Shown: piece after piece, positions 16,838 to 24,365 of the stretch
How positions within the stretch are numbered: the first letter of the stretch is position 1
How the letters are laid out: each line of letters starts with the position of its first letter
Source: JADFUS01 sp036653215
GTDB lineage: Bacteria; Bacteroidota; Bacteroidia; Bacteroidales; Rikenellaceae
NCBI GenBank assembly: GCA_036653215.1
Contig: JAVVUK010000002.1
Coordinates: forward strand, 1-54,014
Direction of reading: 5' to 3'
DNA length: 54,014 nucleotides
Made by a program: the position numbers and the translations under genes
The notes under the pieces: model-generated
Databases searched by the model: none
Told to the model about the DNA's origin: nothing
What the model saw: the letters and a program-made list of their open reading frames with translations, nothing else

Positions 16838-17000
16838 AAAAAAATCCCACATTTTTTCCAAATAATGACGAAAACCCCTAATGAAATGGGTAGAGCCTCC
16901 AATTTGTTTCAGAAGTCCAATGTCACACCGAAGTGTAAGCTGTACAAGTACAGTTAAGGCCTTTCTTTCGCAAATTAAGCAAACTCTATGGTATTTTTAA
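16838..17000 (-). ncRNA. ssrS: Probable 6S RNA
   Basis: The 373-base stretch between rny and zapA (16711-17083) holds no ORF but folds as a long rod on the minus strand. The closing stem pairs 16998-16987 with 16851-16840 (11 of 12 pairs). Next is a large bubble of 15 and 16 bases. The upper arm pairs GCGAAAG (16971-16965) with UUUUCGU (16874-16868) and CCUUAA (16959-16954) with UUAGGG (16881-16876). It ends with two small hairpins, one over CTGTACAAGTACAG (16940-16953) and one with a UUCG loop (16925-16936). A rod with a central bubble is the 6S design. The bubble carries TTAATTTG, close to the -7 consensus. A U7 run follows the 3' side. A link between 6S genes and zapA is known in other bacteria. 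Hand folding only. Confidence 0.6.
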
Positions 17001-17083
17001 TGTTGAGTTTCGCAGAATTTTGAAAATAAATGCGGGATAAATTTTCTTTTTATAAGAACGTTATATGTATAAAGAGTTATTTT

Positions 17084-17392
17084 CTAACCCTGAACTATCT
17101 TTAGAATATCTTCAAGAACTTCATTTGTGTGCTTATCACTTGCGTCTTTTTCTCTTTCAAGAGATACAAGACGTGAGGCAATTAATATTGCGGTATAGCG
17201 GAAATAATCTCTATCATCAGTGAGTCTGCTCCTGCTTCTCATCTGATTTTCAACCTCTTGTAATCTTCCTGCCGCTTCTCGCATCACAGATTCTCTCGAT
17301 TGATTTAAATTAAAAGTCAAATGCGAGCCGTTAACAAGTATTGTTACACTATGTCTTTCTTGGCTCTCTTTATCTTCAACTTTATTATCCAT
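17084..17392 (-). CDS. zapA: Cell division protein ZapA
   Basis: A 102-residue cytoplasmic protein that binds FtsZ and bundles its filaments at the division site. The N-terminal globular part ('HSVTILVNGSHLTFNLNQSRESVMREAAGRLQEV', about 14-48) is followed by a helix for dimer coiled coil (about 60-100), as in the ZapA family. A coiled-coil gene starts 25 bases upstream and the pair looks cotranscribed. The 6S-like RNA and rny follow. Confidence 0.85.
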   Translation of the reverse strand: MDNKVEDKESQERHSVTILVNGSHLTFNLNQSRESVMREAAGRLQEVENQMRSRSRLTDDRDYFRYTAILIASRLVSLEREKDASDKHTNEVLEDILKIVQG

Positions 17393-17416
17393 TATACTAC
17401 CTTAACAAAAATCGTG

Positions 17417-17686
17417 CTATGAATTAATGATCTTTTTACAATCTTCTATATCTTCAAGTATATCATTAAGCCACTTTTTAGCATTTTTTTTAGATAACAT
17501 TTTCGTAAGCCCGTCTGCTGTTCGTGCTTGTTTGACTATTATCTTCAGCTCTTTAAGTTCTTGTTTTAATTCTATGTTTTCGTTTTTTAGTGATTTGTTT
17601 TCATTTTTTAGCAATACAATATCTCTTGTCATATCAATGACTCGTCTGCGTATGCTTTCTAATATATTATCACTAATCCCCGCCAT
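17417..17686 (-). CDS. Small coiled-coil protein upstream of zapA
   Basis: An 89-residue protein that is almost all helix. Residues about 20-55 form a strong heptad coiled coil ('LLKNENKSLKNENIELKQEL'), followed by a short basic-acidic tail. No named domain is recognised. Bacteroidales often have such a protein directly before zapA. A ZapB-like divisome partner is a reasonable inference from size, fold and position, not a sequence match. Confidence 0.6.
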   Translation of the reverse strand: MAGISDNILESIRRRVIDMTRDIVLLKNENKSLKNENIELKQELKELKIIVKQARTADGLTKMLSKKNAKKWLNDILEDIEDCKKIINS

Positions 17687-17730
17687 TTCTGCAAAAGTAG
17701 TATAATTTATTATAAATTACAAATAAAAAT

Positions 17731-19020
17731 TTAAAATTCTGCAAAAATGTCGTAATTATCTGCCTCTGTGATAGTGACATCATAGAAATTACCAACTTCA
17801 AGTTCCGTATTACTCTTTATCGTAACTTCTTGATCCACCTCTGCAGAGTCATATTGAGTACGCCCGACATATAAACCATCCTCTACCCTATCAATAATGA
17901 CTTTCTGCTTTGAGCCTATGAACTTTTTATTATTATTTGCAGAAATAGTAGATTGAAGAGTCATAATAACGTCTAAACGTCTTTGTTTTTCTTCTTCCGG
18001 GATATTATCTACCATCTCTTTATAACAAGGAGTATCTTCCTCATGGCAATATGTGAATGCTCCTAAACGGTCAAATTTGACCTCTTTAACAAATTCGCAT
18101 AACTCTTGAAAATCGTATTCACTCTCATCTGGATATCCTACGATAAGGGTCGTACGAATTGCAATACCGGGAACACTATCTCTAAAAAACTTTATTAGCT
18201 CTAAAGTCTCTTCTTTATTTATTCCTCGTCGCATCGATTTTAATATCTTGGTAGATATATGCTGAAAAGGAATATCTATATATTTACATATCTTAGCTTC
18301 ACGCTTCATGACCTCGATAACTTCTCGTGGGAAATGGGCAGGATAAGCATATTGAAGTCTTATCCACTCAAGACCTTCAACCTTACACAAAGCCTCTAAT
18401 AATTTTGCAAGTTCCCTTTTGCCATATATATCCATCCCGTAATAGGTAAGATCTTGAGCTATGAGCATTATCTCCTTTACACCTTTAGAAACGAGCATCT
18501 CAGCCTCACCCACAATCTTTTCAATAGGCTTTGAGACGTGTTTACCACGAATAAGAGGAATAGCACAATAGCTACATTGCCAAGAACACCCTTCCGATAT
18601 TTTAAGATAGGCATAATGACTTGGAGTGGTTACAACCCTTTGACAAAGGTATTCTGCATTATATTTACCATCCAACCTTTTTACTATATCCTCAAGGTTA
18701 TTGACACCAAAAAAGTCATCTACCTCACTAATTTCTTTAATAAGATCTTCTCTGTAACGTTCAGAAAGACAACCCATAACAAATAGCTCATCTATCTCAC
18801 CTCTCTCTTTTAAGTTAGCATAACGCAAAATAGTATCTATAGATTCTTCTTTTGCATCGCCTATAAAGCCACACGTATTGATAACAACTACACGTGCTTT
18901 AGGGTTATTAGAATTGTGTTCAACGCTATATCCGCTATTAGAGAGTTGTGCTAAAAGCTGCTCCGAGTCGACTAAGTTTTTAGAACACCCAAGAGTTATT
19001 ACATTTATTATTTTTTTCAT
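17731..19020 (-). CDS. rimO: Ribosomal protein S12 methylthiotransferase RimO
   Basis: A 429-residue radical-SAM enzyme that methylthiolates an aspartate of ribosomal protein S12. The N-terminal UPF0004 domain starts 'INVITLGCSKNLVDSE' with its first cluster Cys at about 12, others in 'NTCGF' and 'VMGCLSERY'. The radical-SAM triad is 'CSWQCSYCAIP' (about 145-155) and 'RTTLIVGYPDE' follows. A TRAM domain ends the protein (about 360-429). It lies 17 bases after ftsY, the usual order in this phylum. Confidence 0.93.
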   Translation of the reverse strand: MKKIINVITLGCSKNLVDSEQLLAQLSNSGYSVEHNSNNPKARVVVINTCGFIGDAKEESIDTILRYANLKERGEIDELFVMGCLSERYREDLIKEISEVDDFFGVNNLEDIVKRLDGKYNAEYLCQRVVTTPSHYAYLKISEGCSWQCSYCAIPLIRGKHVSKPIEKIVGEAEMLVSKGVKEIMLIAQDLTYYGMDIYGKRELAKLLEALCKVEGLEWIRLQYAYPAHFPREVIEVMKREAKICKYIDIPFQHISTKILKSMRRGINKEETLELIKFFRDSVPGIAIRTTLIVGYPDESEYDFQELCEFVKEVKFDRLGAFTYCHEEDTPCYKEMVDNIPEEEKQRRLDVIMTLQSTISANNNKKFIGSKQKVIIDRVEDGLYVGRTQYDSAEVDQEVTIKSNTELEVGNFYDVTITEADNYDIFAEF

Positions 19021-19037
19021 CTGAACGAGAGGTATTT

Positions 19038-20018
19038 CTATATTTTTTCACCAAAAAGAGCGTTTACAAAGGCTTCTTTATCAAATATCTGAAGATGGTT
19101 TATTCCCTCTCCGACACCTATAAAACGAACTGGAATTTTAAATTGATCTGATATGCCAAGCACTACCCCTCCCTTTGCCGTTCCGTCTAATTTTGTAATT
19201 GCAAGAGCCGTAACTTCAGTAGCAGCTGTAAATTGTTTAGCCTGCTCAAAGGCATTTTGCCCTGTCGAACCATCTAAAACGAGCATCACCTCGTGTGGGG
19301 CATCGGGGATTATCTTTTTCATTACATTTTTAATCTTAGTCAGCTCATTCATAAGATTTATCTTATTGTGTAGCCTACCTGCAGTATCGATAATCACAAC
19401 ATCTGCATTCATAGAAACCGCCGACTTAAGGGTATCATAAGCAACAGAAGCCGGATCAGAACCCATGCTTTGTTTTACTATTTTAACATCGGCACGCTCC
19501 GCCCAAACAGATAGTTGTTCTATTGCTGCAGCCCTAAAAGTATCGGCAGCACCAAGCACAACATTTAAACCAGCAGAAGAGAGCTGAGCCGCAATTTTAC
19601 CTATGGTAGTAGTTTTTCCGACACCATTGACACCGACAACCATCAACACAAAAGGCATCCCATTTTGCTTTTCAAAGTTGAAACCGAGATTTTTATCATC
19701 TCGACTACCCTCTTTTAAAAGCGCCATAACCTCTTGTTTGAGGATTGAGTTTAGTTCGGCAGTGTTTATATATTTGTCACGTGCCACACGTTCCTCAATA
19801 CGATGTATTATCCTAACGGTAGTTTCAACCCCGACATCAGCAGATATGAGTATCTCTTCCAAATCGTCAAGGAGGTCATCATCGACCTTGCTCTTTCCAG
19901 CAACAGCCCTTGTTATTTTGGAAAAAACAGATTCTTTTGTCTTCTCCAAACCTTTGTTAAGATCTTCTTTTACTTCTGTCGAGTTACTTTTTTTCTTTAA
20001 AAAATCTAAAAATCCCAT
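19038..20018 (-). CDS. ftsY: Signal recognition particle receptor FtsY
   Basis: A 326-residue GTPase that docks SRP-ribosome complexes at the membrane. The acidic A domain is very short, as in other Bacteroidetes. The N domain spans about 25-110. The G domain shows 'GVNGVGKTTTIGKIA' (P-loop), 'DTFRAAAIEQL', 'IDTAGRLHNK', 'TKLDGTAKGG' and ends 'FIGVGEGINHLQIFDKEAFVNALF'. It is followed by rimO. Upstream lies the hydroxyproline gene pair, 30 bases away, with no terminator seen between. Confidence 0.95.
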   Translation of the reverse strand: MGFLDFLKKKSNSTEVKEDLNKGLEKTKESVFSKITRAVAGKSKVDDDLLDDLEEILISADVGVETTVRIIHRIEERVARDKYINTAELNSILKQEVMALLKEGSRDDKNLGFNFEKQNGMPFVLMVVGVNGVGKTTTIGKIAAQLSSAGLNVVLGAADTFRAAAIEQLSVWAERADVKIVKQSMGSDPASVAYDTLKSAVSMNADVVIIDTAGRLHNKINLMNELTKIKNVMKKIIPDAPHEVMLVLDGSTGQNAFEQAKQFTAATEVTALAITKLDGTAKGGVVLGISDQFKIPVRFIGVGEGINHLQIFDKEAFVNALFGEKI

Positions 20019-20047
20019 AGTTATATTTATTTTTCGGAAACAGTATT

Positions 20048-21025
20048 TTACAGATTTACCGTTTGTCCCAATCCTTTTTCAATAGATTTACGGTAAACCA
20101 TATTTGCTGTTGCCAAATCCTGAACCGCCACCCCTACACTTTTAAATAGAGTTATTTGAGAAGCATCTTTTCTACCGTCAATTTTTCCATTAATGAGATC
20201 TCCAATCTCACCTTTTATATGTGAAGCAGTAATCGTTCCATCTCGCAAAGGATTTATTATATCCCCACTTTCAGCCACCACAGACTCTTTGTGATCAAGA
20301 TAAAGCTCTGCATATTTCACTATTTCACCGTCTATTTCATTCATGGTAGGTTTAAAACTACCTATCGCATTTATATGAACTCCTTTTTTCAAATCCGAGA
20401 GAGAGAATAATGGAATAGGGGATGTGGTAACTGTACATATAACATCGACCTCCTTGAGACACTCCTTAGAACCTCCTCTCACCAATTTAGCTTTCACAAG
20501 AGGAGTCATCTCGTTGATAAACGAATTTACAGCATCTTCATTTAGGTCAAAGATATATACTTTTTCGATATTACGAACTTCACATATCGCTAAAAGCTGA
20601 GTTCTACCTTGCGCCCCAGCACCAAATATTGCCGCTATCTTAGCATTTTTATTAGATAAGAGTTTTGTTGCTAAGCCCGAAGTAGCACCTGTACGCAAAG
20701 AGGTTATATATGTACCATCCATTATCGATAAGTATCTCCCATCAAAATAATCAACGAGCATCATCAACCCTTGTATCACCGGCAAATGACGTTCTCTGTT
20801 GCTATTTACTTGTGTAAGAAGCTTCACCCCTATCACGCCATCGCTCTTTGAAGCAGCAGGTTTATAGAAAACAGCATTTTCTCCAAAGTCTGTCACACTT
20901 CGTATTGGCATTTCTAACTCTCCGTTTGACAATTTAGAAAACACATCTGATATAATATCTATTGTATCTCCCATTGTTACTGTTTTCTTGATGTCCTCTT
21001 CTGATAAAAATTTTATTGAGTGCAT
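20048..21025 (-). CDS. Ornithine cyclodeaminase/mu-crystallin family, likely pyrroline-2-carboxylate reductase
   Basis: A 325-residue NAD(P)-binding protein. It shows 'KPAASKSDGVIGVKLLT' with the substrate-binding Lys, 'SIMDGTYITSLRTGATSGLATKLLS', the Rossmann motif 'AIFGAGAQGRTQL' and 'INAIGSFKPTMNEID'. Ornithine cyclodeaminase is possible. However, the gene sits 6 bases after a trans-3-hydroxy-L-proline dehydratase, whose product, delta-1-pyrroline-2-carboxylate, is reduced to L-proline by enzymes of exactly this family. So I favour the reductase. The assignment rests on context. Confidence 0.75.
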   Translation of the reverse strand: MHSIKFLSEEDIKKTVTMGDTIDIISDVFSKLSNGELEMPIRSVTDFGENAVFYKPAASKSDGVIGVKLLTQVNSNRERHLPVIQGLMMLVDYFDGRYLSIMDGTYITSLRTGATSGLATKLLSNKNAKIAAIFGAGAQGRTQLLAICEVRNIEKVYIFDLNEDAVNSFINEMTPLVKAKLVRGGSKECLKEVDVICTVTTSPIPLFSLSDLKKGVHINAIGSFKPTMNEIDGEIVKYAELYLDHKESVVAESGDIINPLRDGTITASHIKGEIGDLINGKIDGRKDASQITLFKSVGVAVQDLATANMVYRKSIEKGLGQTVNL

Positions 21026-21031
21026 TATTCT

Positions 21032-22072
21032 TTATCTAAATATAAATCCATTGTTTAGTTTGTCGGAAGGATCGAAGCAGAATTTATTTACTCCGATAAT
21101 ATTAGCACTACCGCTAACTCTCGGAACAACTGCCTTATAACCTCCATAGATAGTTTCTTCAACCACTTCTACATCCATTGTTGTACCTAAGATAGATTCT
21201 ATGGTAACTTTCTCGCCCATTTTAAGCTCTCCTTTTGCATAATGTATCGCCGCACGAGCACTAACGCCAGAGCCTGTGGCAGACCTATCGACCTCTCCTT
21301 CAGCAAAGATACACACGTTACGACTCCAGTTCTTTTTGTCGTAAGGCTTACCTGTAAATATGGTGCCATACAAAAAGCTTAAATCATCAAAAAACGGATG
21401 TTTAATTTCGAAGTTTTCCATCACAGCATATTTTATTCTTCTGCCATAATCTATAAGTTTGTTATAATCCGAGCCGTCCATCTTAAGACCCAGAGAGTCT
21501 GCATCTACAAAAGCATAAAAGGCTCCTCCAAACCCTAAATCGAAAGTCACCTCTCCAATACCAGGAACATCGACCTTAGCGTCTGAAAAAGGCATAAAAC
21601 AAGGCACATTAAGAAAAGATACACTTGTAACTTTGTCACCTTCTCTAAAGGCTTTACATCTTAATTGTCCCGGAGGTGCATCGATACGTATTTCAGGATC
21701 TTTCTCCAACTTTACAACCATGCCAGTCTCCAAAACGAGCTTCACAAGAGCTAAAGTAGCATGACCACACATTGTAGAATAGCCCTCATTGTGCATAAAG
21801 AAAGTCCCGAAGTCAGAGTCTTCACGTTCAGCCTCCACGATTACCGCTCCATATTGATCGGCATGACCTCGTGGTTCCCACATAAGACCTGTTCTTATAT
21901 TATCGTAATGATCTCTAAAATATCGACGTTTTTCAAGTATTGTCTTTCCTTTTATCTCAGGAAGACCTTTTGTGATGACTCTTAGAGGCTCACCCCCAGT
22001 GTGCATATCTATTGTCTCGATCTGCAACCAATCTTTAGGAATACTCCAATTTAGATTTTCAAGTATATTCAT
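21032..22072 (-). CDS. Trans-3-hydroxy-L-proline dehydratase (proline racemase family)
   Basis: A 346-residue member of the proline racemase superfamily. The first catalytic Cys is present in 'YSTMCGHATLAL' (Cys102). In place of the second, the protein reads 'DRSATGSGVSARAAI', with Thr266 where racemases and epimerases have Cys. A Cys/Thr pair marks the dehydratases that turn trans-3-hydroxy-L-proline into delta-1-pyrroline-2-carboxylate, as in human L3HYPDH. The C-terminal half also follows that protein ('SGSANIIGVNKF' and 'NNGFIFR'). The partner reductase follows 6 bases later; aroE precedes. The substrate probably comes from collagen-like host or dietary protein. Confidence 0.83.
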   Translation of the reverse strand: MNILENLNWSIPKDWLQIETIDMHTGGEPLRVITKGLPEIKGKTILEKRRYFRDHYDNIRTGLMWEPRGHADQYGAVIVEAEREDSDFGTFFMHNEGYSTMCGHATLALVKLVLETGMVVKLEKDPEIRIDAPPGQLRCKAFREGDKVTSVSFLNVPCFMPFSDAKVDVPGIGEVTFDLGFGGAFYAFVDADSLGLKMDGSDYNKLIDYGRRIKYAVMENFEIKHPFFDDLSFLYGTIFTGKPYDKKNWSRNVCIFAEGEVDRSATGSGVSARAAIHYAKGELKMGEKVTIESILGTTMDVEVVEETIYGGYKAVVPRVSGSANIIGVNKFCFDPSDKLNNGFIFR

Positions 22073-22090
22073 AGTTTTTATATTTTTTAA

Positions 22091-22816
22091 CTATTCGTTA
22101 TATATCTGCCAAGCCTTTTGGGCTTGTTCAATAAGCATTTGATAACCACTTTTTACCGTTGCACCTTGCCTACGCCCATTTCTTGTAAATAGAGTATCGG
22201 CAGGGTTATATACCAAATCAAAGAGGTAACTTTTAGGAGTCAACCCCTCATAAGGAATTTTTGGCGCACCATCAACAATAGGGAACATCCCAAGTGGTGT
22301 TGTATTTACAACTAAAGCATCCGCCATCATCAAGGGGGTTAGTTGTTCGTATGTTAAAACACCATTAGAGCTATTACGAGAGACTTCCTGAAAAGAGATG
22401 CCTAACTTTTTAAGAGTATAGCAAACCGCTTTACTTGCGCCTCCTGTTCCAAGCACGAAAGCATTTGGACGTTTCTCACCCAGCATATCAAGGAGAGCCA
22501 CCTCAAAACCATAACAGTCTGTATTGTAACCTCTCATATCACCATTTGCGAAGACCCTAACACAGTTTACAGCACCCATTTCAGCAGCCTCTTTAGATAG
22601 CGAATTTAAGAACGGAATTATTGTACGTTTATGGGGTATCGTAACACTAAACCCTTGAAGATGCCCAACCACTTCTCGCACCGTTGAGATGTCTTCAAAT
22701 GAATAACTCTCATACGAGCAATCTGAAAGACCCTCTTTTTCAAAAAAATCTGTAAAATATCTTTTTGAAAAGGAATGCCCCAATTTGAAACCTATAAGTC
22801 CATATTCTCTACTCAT
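22091..22816 (-). CDS. aroE: Shikimate dehydrogenase
   Basis: A 241-residue enzyme that reduces 3-dehydroshikimate with NADPH, step four of the shikimate pathway. Visible are 'GFKLGHSFSKRYF' (substrate-binding Ser residues), 'GFSVTIPHK' with the catalytic Lys, 'GAVNCV', 'GYNTDCYGFE' with Asp, the nucleotide loop 'VLGTGGASKAV' and 'VVNTTPLGMFP'. It is a little short for the family (usually about 245-290). It leads the minus-strand group that includes the hydroxyproline genes. The aromatic end of the pathway lies 21 kb away in the pheA operon. Confidence 0.93.
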   Translation of the reverse strand: MSREYGLIGFKLGHSFSKRYFTDFFEKEGLSDCSYESYSFEDISTVREVVGHLQGFSVTIPHKRTIIPFLNSLSKEAAEMGAVNCVRVFANGDMRGYNTDCYGFEVALLDMLGEKRPNAFVLGTGGASKAVCYTLKKLGISFQEVSRNSSNGVLTYEQLTPLMMADALVVNTTPLGMFPIVDGAPKIPYEGLTPKSYLFDLVYNPADTLFTRNGRRQGATVKSGYQMLIEQAQKAWQIYNE

Positions 22817-22827
22817 GATGATATTTA

Positions 22828-22835
22828 CAAATATA
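22828..22835 (-). promoter_or_regulatory. -7 box for aroE
   Basis: TATATTTG on the minus strand is an exact TAnnTTTG match, 11 bases before the aroE ATG at 22816. No clear TTG stands at -33. Confidence 0.45.
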
Positions 22836-22867
22836 TATATAATAATTCAAAATGCCATTTTATAAAA

Positions 22868-22891
22868 ATAGGAGTGCCAAAACACCCCTAT
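22868..22891 (-). terminator. Terminator after the DUF2795 gene
   Basis: A 9-base-pair stem with one mismatch (ATAGGAGTG against CACCCCTAT, loop CCAAAA) and T-runs on both sides (TTTTTAT on the minus strand, CCTTTTTT on the plus strand). It separates the DUF2795 gene from the aroE promoter. Confidence 0.75.
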
Positions 22892-22950
22892 CCTTTTTTA
22901 ACACACAAAGATCCCTATCACTTTTCAATGTCGGTAATAATGTGTTTTTA

Positions 22951-23172
22951 TTAATATTCTTCTTCGTTAAAGAAAAACTCATCTTTGGTAGGATAATCAG
23001 GCCATATATCCTCAATGCTTTCATAGATATCACCCTCATCTTCTATTTCATTAAGGTTTTCTATAACCTCCAATGGAACACCAGAGCGAACAGCATAATC
23101 TACAAGCTCCTCTTTTGTTGCAGGCCAAGGAGCATCTTCTAATTTAGAAGCCAATTCTAACGTCCAATACAT
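22951..23172 (-). CDS. DUF2795 family protein
   Basis: A 73-residue, very acidic protein: 'YWTLELASKLEDAPWPATKEELVDYAVRSGVPLEVIENLNEI' matches the DUF2795 core, then an Asp/Glu-rich tail with 'ESIEDIWPDYPTKDEF'. The family is small, widespread in Bacteroidetes and of unknown biochemical role. It stands as its own unit with a promoter box at 23245 and a terminator at 22868. An antisense frame (22852-23142) over it is a shadow. Confidence 0.82.
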   Translation of the reverse strand: MYWTLELASKLEDAPWPATKEELVDYAVRSGVPLEVIENLNEIEDEGDIYESIEDIWPDYPTKDEFFFNEEEY

Positions 23173-23205
23173 ATCTAATAAAGTAATTATTTGATTATTA
23201 ATAGG

Positions 23206-23252
23206 TTATAGGCACAACACACTATCCTATAATCTTTCAGAGTGCAAATATA
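23206..23252 (-). promoter_or_regulatory. -7 box and leader hairpin of the DUF2795 gene
   Basis: TATATTTG (23245-23252, minus strand) is an exact -7 box. The leader of about 65 bases contains a perfect 7-base-pair stem, TTATAGG (23206-23212) with CCTATAA (23226-23232). No U-tract follows the hairpin, so it is a leader structure and not a terminator. Confidence 0.45.
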
Positions 23253-23307
23253 TAAAAATATAAGATCAAACCATTAAAACTATCTAAATTTTATTATTTT
23301 TTTTAGA

Positions 23308-23874
23308 TCATTTTCCATCCCAAGTAATCTCTTGTGCTTCAACATTAACACTAATCAGTCTTCCAAGCACATATAAATAATCGGACAGTCTGTTTAGGAA
23401 CACAAGTGGAAGGTCTTCAAGGGCTACCTCAATAGCAACACGCAAAGCGGCACGTTCTGCCCTGCGACATACGGTGCGTGCGATATGAGAAAAAGAAACA
23501 AGTGGATGACCTCCAGGAATAGTAAATTTTGTCAGTGGCACTATCTCTAAATTTATTCTATCGATAGCTTTTTCTATACGTTCTATGTCATTGTTAGATA
23601 TATGAGGAATTTTATCTAACACCTTAACATCGGCAGCAAGGACAGACGACACTACCATAAGACGTTCCTCGATCCAAAGAAGTTCATCTTTCTCTTGTGC
23701 CATTTTATCGGTCAACACGGCTTCAGCAACCATACAATCACGCAAATATGCTACATTAGCTTGCAACTCATCGACAGTACCATACCCCTCAAGGCGTATA
23801 TCTGTCTTAGACACTCTTTCTCCTCCGATAAGTGAAGTAGTGCCTTTGTCTCCTGTTTTTGTGTATATTTTCAT
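23308..23874 (-). CDS. Cob(I)alamin adenosyltransferase, PduO type
   Basis: A 188-residue enzyme that transfers the adenosyl group of ATP to cobalamin. It has the N-terminal ATP loop 'KIYTKTGDKGTTSLIGGERVSKTD', 'YGTVDELQANVAYLRD' and the later 'KFTIPGGHPLVSFSHIARTVCRRAERA' with the conserved Arg residues, then 'LNRLSDYLYVLGR'. Length is normal for PduO-type ATRs. It overlaps the end of the upstream gene by 4 bases, so the two are coupled. No corrinoid biosynthesis genes are nearby. Confidence 0.92.
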   Translation of the reverse strand: MKIYTKTGDKGTTSLIGGERVSKTDIRLEGYGTVDELQANVAYLRDCMVAEAVLTDKMAQEKDELLWIEERLMVVSSVLAADVKVLDKIPHISNNDIERIEKAIDRINLEIVPLTKFTIPGGHPLVSFSHIARTVCRRAERAALRVAIEVALEDLPLVFLNRLSDYLYVLGRLISVNVEAQEITWDGK

Positions 23875-24362
23875 AATCTCAATTTAAATTCTTGTCTATT
23901 TAAATTACTATCAAATATTATTATCCCTGCCCAATAAATATCGAGTTTCAAAAGGTTTTGTCTTCTCCACCAACGATATATCTCTTTGTTTTTATATATG
24001 CCTTGTATTACCAAGACAAGCATTCTATCTTTTTCTATGTATTCTTTATTCATGTCAGAAACCATACCATCTAATACTTTCCCAGATGTTATATCTGAAA
24101 CTATGGTCATATCTTTACCTTCCCATACATTTTTAGAGAAACTCTCACAACCGAGATACACATAAGCTTGAGCAATACGATATGCCACATTATATCGCAA
24201 TTTATTAAAAAGGAGATGCTCTAATACCTTTGAATTAGATGGTAAATCATGATTTATCTTAGGCATAAAAAGAACCCTCACCATATTATATATAAATGGT
24301 GAATGGATGAAATGACCTTTTCTATGTTTTATCCTAAGAGAATATTTAATACGCTGAAACAT
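23871..24362 (-). CDS. Shrunken methyltransferase-like protein
   Basis: A 163-residue protein. Its start ('RIKHRKGHFIHSPFIYNMVRVLF') matches the N-terminus of a Bacteroidetes class I SAM-methyltransferase family (RHGVHSPFVY), and its end ('IYKNKEIYRWWRRQ' through 'LDIYWAGIIIFDSNLNRQEFKLRL') matches that family's C-terminus. The SAM-binding part between (about 70-110) is reduced: no GxGxG loop or acidic ribose motif is seen, and the length is about 80 residues short of a usual 240. Reading frame and codon use look intact, so it seems a maintained, probably non-catalytic derivative. It sits 3 bases after the flavoprotein gene and overlaps the ATR gene. Confidence 0.6.
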   Translation of the reverse strand: MFQRIKYSLRIKHRKGHFIHSPFIYNMVRVLFMPKINHDLPSNSKVLEHLLFNKLRYNVAYRIAQAYVYLGCESFSKNVWEGKDMTIVSDITSGKVLDGMVSDMNKEYIEKDRMLVLVIQGIYKNKEIYRWWRRQNLLKLDIYWAGIIIFDSNLNRQEFKLRL

Positions 24363-24365
24363 ACA

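Noticed and set aside
16711..17083. tmRNA, RNase P RNA or SRP RNA in the zapA-rny gap
   Set aside because: No tRNA-like TTCGAATC arm, no tag ORF, no RNase P core and no SRP GGAAG/GCAG loop; the rod with a large bubble fits 6S better.
22852..23142. A 96-codon plus-strand ORF across the terminator and the DUF2795 gene
   Set aside because: Antisense to a recognised small family and running through a terminator hairpin; its Phe-rich text is the complement of the acidic codons of DUF2795.
23253..23307. Terminator after the cobalamin adenosyltransferase gene
   Set aside because: ATCTAAA/TTTAGAT pair just before the stop but the stem is AT-only and weak; not reported as a feature.
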